Below are positions 1 to 5,092 of a stretch of DNA of 5,092 nucleotides, piece by piece. A program made the translations under genes and the position numbers. This stretch comes from Pseudomonadota bacterium. Lineage in GTDB: Bacteria; Pseudomonadota; Gammaproteobacteria; Acidithiobacillales; Acidithiobacillaceae. The DNA lies in the NCBI GenBank assembly GCA_021827445.1, contig JAKAVW010000241.1, positions 1-5,092 on the forward strand, read 5' to 3'. Every line of letters starts with the position of its first letter. The stretch's first letter is position 1. The notes under the pieces were generated by a model, which did not search any database, was not told the DNA's origin, and worked only from the letters and a program-made list of their open reading frames with translations.

Positions 1-227
1 CCCGCATGCCCAGAAATGGCAGCGTATACGATATCGTCTATAACCCATTGGAGACGCCCCTACTGCACGCCGCCCGGCAGGCCGGGCTGGGCGCGATTGA
101 TGGGCTGGGCATGTTGGTAGAGCAAGGCGCGGAGAGTTTTCGGATATGGACGGGAACTCTGCCGCAAACCGCCGCCGTGGAGGAGATCTTACGCCGATGG
201 CTACGAATCCAGAACACATCTCGTTGA
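1..227 (+). CDS. aroE: Shikimate dehydrogenase AroE, C-terminal part (5' truncated by window)
   Basis: This is the last ~75 codons of AroE, the NADP-dependent enzyme that reduces 3-dehydroshikimate to shikimate in the cytoplasmic pathway to aromatic amino acids. The reading frame is open from the window edge and stops with TGA at 225-227. Visible family signatures are YDIVYNPLETPLL (a conserved Y-x-P-x-x-T-P-L-L motif near the C-terminus) and GLGMLVEQGAESFRIWTG. The Gln of this second motif (codon 123-125) aligns with the shikimate-contacting Gln244 of E. coli AroE. The NADP-binding glycine-rich loop and the catalytic Lys/Asp lie upstream of the window and cannot be checked. The gene overlaps pilB by 31 nt, so the two are probably co-transcribed, although their functions are unrelated. 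The Met at position 6 is internal, not the start. The family call is secure; the only real alternative is an AroE-like paralogue such as YdiB, which the C-terminus alone does not exclude. Confidence 0.93.
   Translation, partial: RMPRNGSVYDIVYNPLETPLLHAARQAGLGAIDGLGMLVEQGAESFRIWTGTLPQTAAVEEILRRWLRIQNTSR
179..185 (+). promoter_or_regulatory. Ribosome binding site for pilB, inside aroE
   Basis: GGAGGAG lies 11 nt before the ATG at 197. It is the only strong Shine-Dalgarno-like purine run near any pilB start candidate, and it decides the start. The upstream in-frame ATG at 146 has only a weak purine stretch before it and would lengthen the overlap with aroE to 82 nt. The spacing is slightly long, so initiation may be moderate or helped by ribosomes finishing aroE. 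Confidence 0.6.
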
Positions 228-1906
228 CGCCCGTATTACGGGCGTTAGTCAGCAACGGGTTAAGCGACGAGGCGCAGTTGCAAAGCCTTGCCGCCGATCC
301 GGCGCGCGGTAAGACGCCGCTCCTGTTTTATGTGGTCGAGAAAGGCGCCGTTCCTGCCACTGTGCTTATGACGCACCTTTCCGCCCGCTATAACATGCCC
401 ATGCTTGATCTGGATGCGGTCACGATTGATGAATTGCTCATTCGGAAGCTCGACAAGGGGTTGATGATCCGCTATCTGGTGCTGCCTCTGTCAAAGCATG
501 GAGATACCCTCTACCTCGCCATGGCGGATCCCACGGATTTTAAGGCGGTGGAAGATGTGAAGTTCAACACCGGTCTGCAGGTGATGCCGATACTGGTCGA
601 GGCCAACAAACTGGTCAAGGCGGTGAATGCCGCAGCCAACAGTATGCAAGGCGGAATTGACGATGTTTTCATGGATAAGCCGCATGACGAAGAAGAGCAG
701 GAAGAATTCGATCTTGCCCAGGAGAATGATAGCAGTGTCGAGGATGCGCCCGTAGTGCGTTTTGCCCGACAATTGCTGCTGGATGCCATTCAGCGCGGGG
801 TTTCCGATATTCATCTGGAACCCTATGAAAAGGATTTTCGGGTGCGTTACCGCCTCGATGGCGTATTGCAGGACGTGCTGCATCCGCCGGTGGCGTTGCG
901 TGACGGTGTCACTTCGCGCCTGAAGATTCTCTGTCGCCTGGATATTTCTGAGCGGCGTTTACCCCAGGATGGCCGTCTGCGGGTCAGGGTGCCGCCAGCG
1001 CGGGTTATTGATTTCCGGGTCTCTTTTCTGCCCACCAGTTTTGGCGAAACCATTGTGCTGCGCTTGCTGGATCCGGCCAGCTCCAAGGTGCCCATAGAAC
1101 AATTGGGCTTTTTGCCGGACCAGCGCAAGGCCTTTGAAGAGGCTATCCACCGGCCCTACGGTATGATCCTGGTCACCGGCCCCACGGGTTCGGGTAAAAC
1201 GACGACTCTCTATACCGCGCTGAATATCCTCAACACCGGCGACTGCAACATCAGTACCGCAGAGGACCCTGTGGAAATCCCGGTGTATGGAATCAATCAG
1301 GTGAATATCAACGAGCGCATCGGTCTCAACTTTGCCGCCGCCTTGCGTTCCTTCCTGCGCCAGGACCCGGACATCATCATGGTCGGTGAGGTACGTGATC
1401 TGGAAACCGCAGAGACGGCCATCAAGGCTGCCCAGACGGGTCATCTGGTGTTGGCCACCCTGCATACCAATGATGCACCGCAGAGCCTCACCCGCCTGGA
1501 AAACATGGGTATTCCTACTTATAATGTTGCCGGCGGTGTGCACCTGGTGATGGCGCAGCGACTCGTACGCAAACTCTGTCCACACTGTAAAAAACCCCTG
1601 CGCATTCCCGATCAGGCACTGACTGAGGCGGGATTCTCGCCCGAGGATCTGCAGGGCTGGCGTCCTCTGGGCGCGACGGGCTGTGATCAGTGCAATAACA
1701 CTGGATATAAAGGCCGGATGGGGCTCTATCAGGTGATGCCGGTGAGTGATGCTATGCGCGAAATCATTATGCGTGGTGGCACCTCCATCGATCTGGCGCG
1801 GCAGGCGGCACAGGAGGGGGTGCTGACCATGCGGCAAAACGGATTGAGGCGGATCAGGGAGGGAGTCACTAGTCTTGAGGAGGTTTTGCGGGTGACCAAT
1901 CTTTGA
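197..1906 (+). CDS. pilB: Type IV pilus extension ATPase PilB
   Basis: A 569-residue hexameric GspE/PilB-family ATPase that works at the cytoplasmic face of the T4P inner-membrane platform, turning ATP hydrolysis into pilin polymerisation. Its length is typical of PilB. The N-terminal ~150 residues look like a MshEN/T2SSE-N domain. An acidic linker follows at about 155-190 (DEEEQEE at 164-170). The core begins with SDIHLEPYE, typical of the N2 domain. ATPase motifs are Walker A GPTGSGKTT (328-336, Lys334), the Asp box AEDPVE (355-360), Walker B DPDIIMVGEVRD (390-401, catalytic Glu398) and the His box GHLVLATLHTND (415-426). A CPHC (461-464) and CDQC (496-499) pair forms the zinc-binding tetracysteine motif of PilB/GspE, which retraction ATPases of the PilT type lack. 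The ATG at 197 was chosen over 146 for its ribosome binding site and the smaller aroE overlap. GspE of type II secretion is the main alternative; neighbouring pilS, pilR and pilD favour PilB. Confidence 0.96.
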   Translation: MATNPEHISLTPVLRALVSNGLSDEAQLQSLAADPARGKTPLLFYVVEKGAVPATVLMTHLSARYNMPMLDLDAVTIDELLIRKLDKGLMIRYLVLPLSKHGDTLYLAMADPTDFKAVEDVKFNTGLQVMPILVEANKLVKAVNAAANSMQGGIDDVFMDKPHDEEEQEEFDLAQENDSSVEDAPVVRFARQLLLDAIQRGVSDIHLEPYEKDFRVRYRLDGVLQDVLHPPVALRDGVTSRLKILCRLDISERRLPQDGRLRVRVPPARVIDFRVSFLPTSFGETIVLRLLDPASSKVPIEQLGFLPDQRKAFEEAIHRPYGMILVTGPTGSGKTTTLYTALNILNTGDCNISTAEDPVEIPVYGINQVNINERIGLNFAAALRSFLRQDPDIIMVGEVRDLETAETAIKAAQTGHLVLATLHTNDAPQSLTRLENMGIPTYNVAGGVHLVMAQRLVRKLCPHCKKPLRIPDQALTEAGFSPEDLQGWRPLGATGCDQCNNTGYKGRMGLYQVMPVSDAMREIIMRGGTSIDLARQAAQEGVLTMRQNGLRRIREGVTSLEEVLRVTNL

Positions 1907-2029
1907 TTTTGCCCCCCCGTATATCCAGATATTTTGTGCAGGGCGTCACCAATATGACGATGGGTAGTAGTTGTGCGATGAATTATGGCGTTGTAACGTC
2001 CAGCAGAACTCTGCGGCGGGGCGCATAAT
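1907..2029 (+). other. Intergenic region pilB-pilS, no assigned function
   Basis: This 123-bp gap is the only non-coding stretch of any size in the window. I find no GC-rich stem followed by a T run, so no intrinsic terminator for pilB, and no well-spaced -35/-10 pair. Two small dyads are visible: CGTCA-ccaata-TGACG (1944-1959) and GCAGA-ac-TCTGC (2003-2014). A 24-codon ORF (1954-2028) ends in TAA one base before the pilS ATG. A weak GG-N10-GC sigma-54-like match sits at 1963-1976. The gap could hold a separate pilS promoter, a translational control element, or nothing but spacer for read-through from pilB. Confidence 0.5.
2017..2021 (+). promoter_or_regulatory. Weak ribosome binding site for pilS
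   Basis: A CGGGG run 8 nt before the pilS ATG at 2030 is the best available Shine-Dalgarno-like element. It lacks the adenine of GGAGG and is clearly poorer than the pilR site. The next in-frame ATG (2039) has a GGAG only 1 nt away, too close to work, so 2030 remains the preferred start. Weak initiation would fit a low-abundance sensor kinase or coupling to upstream translation. Confidence 0.35.
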
Positions 2030-3628
2030 ATGCCGGAGATGGTGGGTGACTGGCGGCGCCTTTGGGGGATTTCCGCCTACCGGTTGCTCATCGCCGCGGT
2101 TATTGCCGTCCTGTTACACTTGCCAGCCAGTGAGACCATTATCGATCTAGGGGGGCACGCGAGGCTATTGCGTGTCCTGACCCTGGTGGCCGCCACGGTC
2201 AGTCTCGGTTATCTGTTGGCACTTTTGTTGCGGCGGCCGGTGCAACCGCGCTACCACGCCTGGATTCAGGTGTCGACTGATACCTTGCTGGTGCTGCTAT
2301 TATTGCGTTTCGGGGGAGGGGTCAGCGGTCCCTTTAGTATCCTTCCCTTCTTGCTGCTGGTGTCCACGGCGAGTCTTTTGCGCGGTAAAAGCGCTTTTGT
2401 TTTTGTGTGGATATTGCTGGCGCTGCTCGTGAGTGAATCACTTTTGGGCGGGATGGCCTCCGTGCATCCGCCGCTTGGCCAGCTTTTTATCTATGTCCTG
2501 GCGCTGGTGGCGGTGGCGGTGCTGGCCGACAGTCTGGTCCTCAGTCTGGAACGTGGCAACCGTCTGGCGCTGCAAAGGGATGCAGAGGTCGTCAATCTCA
2601 ACGCCCTGAACCGGGAAATTGTGCAGCATATGGATGTGGGCGTTTTCGTACTGGATCGGCAAAACCGTGTGGTTCTCAGCAACCCCATTGCTCGGACGCT
2701 TTCGGGATACCGGCTATGGACTTCCGCACCTGCCGCCCTCGATATGGTGCAGCCGCGTCTGGCCACCGCATTGCGACAACCGGCACCGGGTGACGGCGAG
2801 ATGATAATCACCCTGGGTGGACGTGATCCGTCCCTGCAGGACAGTGCGCAGACTCTGCTGGTACGTAAAATCGCTTTGCCCCAGAGCCCCTATTGTCTAC
2901 TGCTTCTCCGCGATGCATCAGCGTTGCGTGCCCGCGAACGGGAGGCGCAGCTGGCGGCGCTGGGTCGCCTGGCGGCTAATATTGCCCATGAAATTCGTAA
3001 CCCGCTCAGCGTGATTCGCCACGCGGGTAACCTGCTCGGTGAGAGCGTGGAACACCCCGGCTCGCGGCACCTTTTTGAGATACTGGAACGAGAGACGGTG
3101 CGCATCAACGCCATTATCGAATCGGTACTGGAGATGGCCCGCCCCAGCCCGGCGCATTCCGAATCCATCGCTTTGTCGGACTGGTTGCCGACGCTCGTCA
3201 CTCAGTTGCAGGCCGATCCGCTACTTGCACCCATGACGATCGTTATCCGCGAAATTTCCCCGCAGCTTCAGATTTATGCCGATCCTGCGCAGCTACGCCA
3301 GGTGTTCTGGAATCTGCTGCATAACAGTGCGCAGTATGGGGTGGCGGAAGATGCGACGATGCGGGTGGAAATCGAGACGGTGCGTGCGGACAAGGAAACC
3401 GTCATGGTGACGCTGCGAGATTTTGGATCGGGCGTAAAACCGGAGGTGATGGAGCGCATTTTTGAGCCATTTTTTACGACAAATTCACGGGGTACCGGAC
3501 TGGGTTTGTCTATGGTGCGCGAGTTGTTGCGCATCAATGGCGGTCGCATTGATTGTGAAAACCATCCACAGGGTGGTGTGCTGTTCCGGATTTTTCTCCC
3601 CTGCTGGTGCCTGGAGGTGGAGGAGTGA
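2030..3628 (+). CDS. pilS: Type IV pilus two-component sensor histidine kinase PilS
   Basis: A 532-residue inner-membrane histidine kinase, close to the ~530 residues usual for PilS. In studied species PilS monitors pilin in the membrane and controls PilR phosphorylation. Six hydrophobic segments lie at about 17-32, 46-68, 80-93, 102-117, 121-139 and 150-173, preceded by a short basic/aromatic N-terminus (DWRRLW). A PAS-like region spans about 195-295 (MDVGVFVLDRQNRVVLSNP). The dimerisation and phosphoacceptor domain carries the H-box AHEIRNPLS with His320. The catalytic domain shows the N-box NLLHNSA (Asn428, Asn432), G1 box DFGSG (464-468), F-box IFEPFFTT and G2 box GTGLGLS (488-494). All catalytic motifs are intact, so it should be active. 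There is no receiver or HAMP domain. It is followed directly by its partner pilR with a 1-nt overlap. The general kinase call is near certain; PilS in particular rests on the six-TM plus PAS design and the pil neighbours. Confidence 0.94.
   Translation: MPEMVGDWRRLWGISAYRLLIAAVIAVLLHLPASETIIDLGGHARLLRVLTLVAATVSLGYLLALLLRRPVQPRYHAWIQVSTDTLLVLLLLRFGGGVSGPFSILPFLLLVSTASLLRGKSAFVFVWILLALLVSESLLGGMASVHPPLGQLFIYVLALVAVAVLADSLVLSLERGNRLALQRDAEVVNLNALNREIVQHMDVGVFVLDRQNRVVLSNPIARTLSGYRLWTSAPAALDMVQPRLATALRQPAPGDGEMIITLGGRDPSLQDSAQTLLVRKIALPQSPYCLLLLRDASALRAREREAQLAALGRLAANIAHEIRNPLSVIRHAGNLLGESVEHPGSRHLFEILERETVRINAIIESVLEMARPSPAHSESIALSDWLPTLVTQLQADPLLAPMTIVIREISPQLQIYADPAQLRQVFWNLLHNSAQYGVAEDATMRVEIETVRADKETVMVTLRDFGSGVKPEVMERIFEPFFTTNSRGTGLGLSMVRELLRINGGRIDCENHPQGGVLFRIFLPCWCLEVEE
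3613..3625 (+). promoter_or_regulatory. Double ribosome binding site for pilR within the pilS 3' end
   Basis: Two GGAGG cores (3613-3617 and 3619-3623) lie 10 and 4 nt before the ATG at 3628. They are the strongest Shine-Dalgarno sequence in the window and support the ATG at 3628 over the in-frame GTG at 3607, which lies before both. The same bases encode the last Glu-rich residues of PilS (LEVEE). Confidence 0.7.
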
Positions 3629-4986
3629 TGGCTGATTTTTCCATATTGCCACCTGCCCTGATCGTGGATGATGAGCCGAATATCGTTGAATTGCTGGGCA
3701 TTACGCTGCAGGGTATGGGAATCGCGGTCACGGGTGCCCATTCCCTCGCGGAGGCCTACGCCCGCCTCGCCGAAGGTGCCCCCTCTTTATGTCTGAGCGA
3801 TCTGCGGTTGCCGGATGGTTCGGGTATTGATCTGGTACGTCGTCTGCATGCGTTGCATCCGCAGGTGCCGGTCGCCGTGATTACGGCCTACTCCTCCGCC
3901 GATGGCGCGGTTGAGGCGATGCAGGCAGGGGCCTTTGATTACATGGCCAAGCCCATCGAACTTACGCGTCTGCGGCGACTGATAGCTCAAGCTGTTGATC
4001 TCAGCCGCCTGTCACCGGTGGGTTCGGACGGTACGCAAAGGCTGGTGGGCAATTCTGCGGTCATGCGGCGCTTACGCGATGATATCCGCCGCGTTGCGCG
4101 AAGTAATGCGCCAGTACATATTACCGGTGAGTCTGGTACTGGTAAGGAGTTGGCAGCGCGTGCGATCCACGCCTCTGGGGTCCGTCACGACAAGCCTTTC
4201 GTGGCTGTCAACTGTGGTGCCATTCCCGAGGGACTGGTGGAAAGTGAGCTCTTTGGTGCCGAAAAGGGGGCTTATTCTGGTGCTGTGCAGCGCCGCGAAG
4301 GGCTTTTCGTGGCGGCCAATGGCGGCACCATTTTTCTGGATGAGATCGGTGAGCTACCGATGATGGTGCAGGTTAAGCTCCTGCGCGCCATTCAGGAGCG
4401 AACCATTCGTCCATTGGGTGCATCGCGGGAAATTCCCCTGGATCTGCGTTTCATCTCCGCTACTCACCGCGATCTGCAAGAAATGGTCGTTGCCGGTAAC
4501 TTTCGTCGGGATCTCCTGTATCGTCTGGATGTCGTGCGGCTCCAAATGCCCCCCTTACGCGAGCATCCGGAGGATATTCCGCAGTTGGCAGAGGTGATTC
4601 TGCAACGTATCGGGGGTGCGCAGTATCATGGTGCGCCGACGCGACTGCCCGCGGGGACTCTGGAGCGGCTGGGTAGCTACGCTTTCCCCGGAAATGTTCG
4701 CGAACTGGAAAATTTGCTGGAGCGCCACCTTGCGTTACAGCAGGACGATATTCTATCTGAAGCAGAACTCACCTCTTCTGGCGGTGTGGCACCAGGAAAC
4801 GGCATGCTTACCTCTGTATCGGCAAGAGTTGCGCTGGCCGCTTTAGACACGGCCGAGGCCGTATTGCTGCGCCAGATGCTGGAGCAGGCCGGAGGCGACC
4901 GGCATCATGCCGCAGATCTGCTGGGTGTCAGTGTGCAGTCGCTGGAACTGCGACTCAGCAGATTGTCTCTGGAAGAAATTGCATGA
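3628..4986 (+). CDS. pilR: Sigma-54-dependent response regulator PilR
   Basis: A 452-residue NtrC-type enhancer-binding protein, the PilS partner, which in known species activates sigma-54 transcription of the major pilin gene. The N-terminal receiver has the acidic pair Asp14/Asp15, phosphoacceptor Asp58 (LSDLRLPDGSG), Thr86 and Lys108, all as expected. The AAA+ domain starts near residue 138 with Walker A GESGTGKE (167-174, Lys173), sigma-54 contact loop GAYSGA (214-219), Walker B GGTIFLDEIGELP (Asp238/Glu239) and the FRRDLLYRLDVVRLQMPPLRE arginine-finger region, then GNVRELENL. The C-terminus (about 408-446) is a Fis-type helix-turn-helix. Two features differ from the usual: the loop is GAYSGA instead of GAFTGA, and the putative recognition helix (VQSLELRLSRL) has Glu440 where many relatives have a basic or aromatic residue. 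The start is ATG 3628, overlapping the pilS TGA by one base (TGATG). An in-frame GTG at 3607 is possible but lies before the ribosome binding site. Gene context makes PilR more likely than another NtrC-family member. Confidence 0.93.
   Translation: MADFSILPPALIVDDEPNIVELLGITLQGMGIAVTGAHSLAEAYARLAEGAPSLCLSDLRLPDGSGIDLVRRLHALHPQVPVAVITAYSSADGAVEAMQAGAFDYMAKPIELTRLRRLIAQAVDLSRLSPVGSDGTQRLVGNSAVMRRLRDDIRRVARSNAPVHITGESGTGKELAARAIHASGVRHDKPFVAVNCGAIPEGLVESELFGAEKGAYSGAVQRREGLFVAANGGTIFLDEIGELPMMVQVKLLRAIQERTIRPLGASREIPLDLRFISATHRDLQEMVVAGNFRRDLLYRLDVVRLQMPPLREHPEDIPQLAEVILQRIGGAQYHGAPTRLPAGTLERLGSYAFPGNVRELENLLERHLALQQDDILSEAELTSSGGVAPGNGMLTSVSARVALAALDTAEAVLLRQMLEQAGGDRHHAADLLGVSVQSLELRLSRLSLEEIA
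4971..4975 (+). promoter_or_regulatory. Ribosome binding site for pilD
   Basis: GGAAG lies 7 nt before the ATG at 4983, inside the last codons of pilR. With the ATGA stop-start overlap it supports initiation at 4983. A second in-frame ATG at 4998, with AGGA 4 nt before it, is a less likely alternative that would remove five residues. Confidence 0.45.
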
Positions 4987-5092
4987 CACAGGATGCAATG
5001 AGTGTGGCCTATCTCTTAATCGCTCTGCTCGGTCTGCTCATCGGCAGTTTCCTGAATGTGGTGGTACATCGGGTGCCTCGCCACGAATCCAT
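4983..5092 (+). CDS. pilD: Prepilin leader peptidase/N-methyltransferase PilD, N-terminal part (3' truncated by window)
   Basis: The first 36 codons of an inner-membrane aspartic protease that removes prepilin leader peptides and methylates the new N-terminal residue, processing both pilins and type II secretion pseudopilins. The visible part is one hydrophobic segment (about residues 7-30) containing GLLIGSFLNVVVHRVP, the hallmark GSFLNVVxxRxP motif at the start of PilD-family proteins. The cysteine pairs of the methyltransferase region and the two catalytic aspartates lie beyond the window, so completeness and bifunctionality cannot be judged. The ATG overlaps the pilR stop as ATGA (4983-4986), which points to translational coupling. 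The N-terminus looks slightly short before the first TM, but this is within normal variation. Confidence 0.88.
   Translation, partial: MTQDAMSVAYLLIALLGLLIGSFLNVVVHRVPRHES

Noticed and set aside
146..196. Upstream ATG at 146 as the start of pilB
   Set aside because: It would add 17 residues with an RRR run not typical of PilB, lacks a good ribosome binding site, and deepens the overlap with aroE to 82 nt. ATG 197 has GGAGGAG upstream.
959..1837. Long open frame (292 codons) on the - strand opposite pilB
   Set aside because: It lies wholly within pilB, whose motifs fix the coding frame. The translation is rich in His, Gln, Arg and Thr with no recognisable domain, as expected of the antisense of a GC-rich gene.
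1888..1921. Possible terminator after pilB (GCGGG ... CCCGT with nearby T and C runs)
   Set aside because: The arms pair poorly, the loop is long, and no T run follows the right arm. It does not look like an intrinsic terminator.
1892..1955. Repeat-like GTGACCAATCTT and GTCACCAATATG
   Set aside because: The shared core is only about six bases (ACCAAT), and one copy lies in the end of pilB. There is no third copy or regular spacing.
3607..3627. GTG at 3607 as the start of pilR
   Set aside because: The extra MPGGGGV residues are simply the translated Shine-Dalgarno region. The ATG at 3628 follows two GGAGG cores and gives a normal receiver-domain N-terminus.
3274..3741. Minus-strand open frame across the pilS-pilR junction (155 codons)
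   Set aside because: It runs antisense to the ATP-binding domain of PilS and the start of PilR, both clearly coding on the + strand. It has no ribosome binding site or domain of its own that I can see.

Overview
The window is a 5.1-kb stretch of bacterial chromosome holding part of a type IV pilus (T4P) locus. All genes are on the + strand and packed tightly. The order is 3' end of aroE (shikimate dehydrogenase), pilB (extension ATPase), a 123-bp gap, pilS (sensor kinase), pilR (sigma-54 response regulator), and 5' end of pilD (prepilin peptidase). PilB, PilS and PilR have the domain order and lengths of the gamma-proteobacterial PilB/PilSR families. The moderately high GC content and an aroE-pil arrangement suggest a gamma-proteobacterium or an Acidithiobacillus-like relative. 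The genus is an inference from general resemblance, not something the sequence proves.

Layout. 1-227: end of aroE, with the pilB ribosome binding site and start codon inside it (31-nt overlap). 197-1906: complete pilB. 1907-2029: the only real intergenic gap. It has no convincing terminator or promoter, but it holds two small dyads, a 24-codon ORF stopping one base before pilS, and a poor sigma-54-like match. 2030-3628: pilS. 3628-4986: pilR, starting on the last base of the pilS stop codon. 4983-5092: pilD, starting at an ATGA overlap and running off the window.

How the genes work together. PilB is the cytoplasmic motor that drives pilin polymerisation. PilD cleaves and methylates prepilins before assembly. 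PilS is a six-TM membrane kinase that in studied species senses pilin in the inner membrane, and it phosphorylates PilR. PilR activates sigma-54-dependent pilin transcription. The touching pilS-pilR-pilD junctions suggest that the regulators and the peptidase are made from one message. The inner-membrane platform gene pilC, often found between pilB and pilD, is absent here; pilSR occupies that place.

I see no mobile element, CRISPR array, tRNA or rRNA, and no evidence of an undescribed system. The best leads are a non-canonical GAYSGA sigma-54 contact loop in PilR, an acidic residue in its DNA-recognition helix, the rearranged gene order, and the small ORF before pilS.
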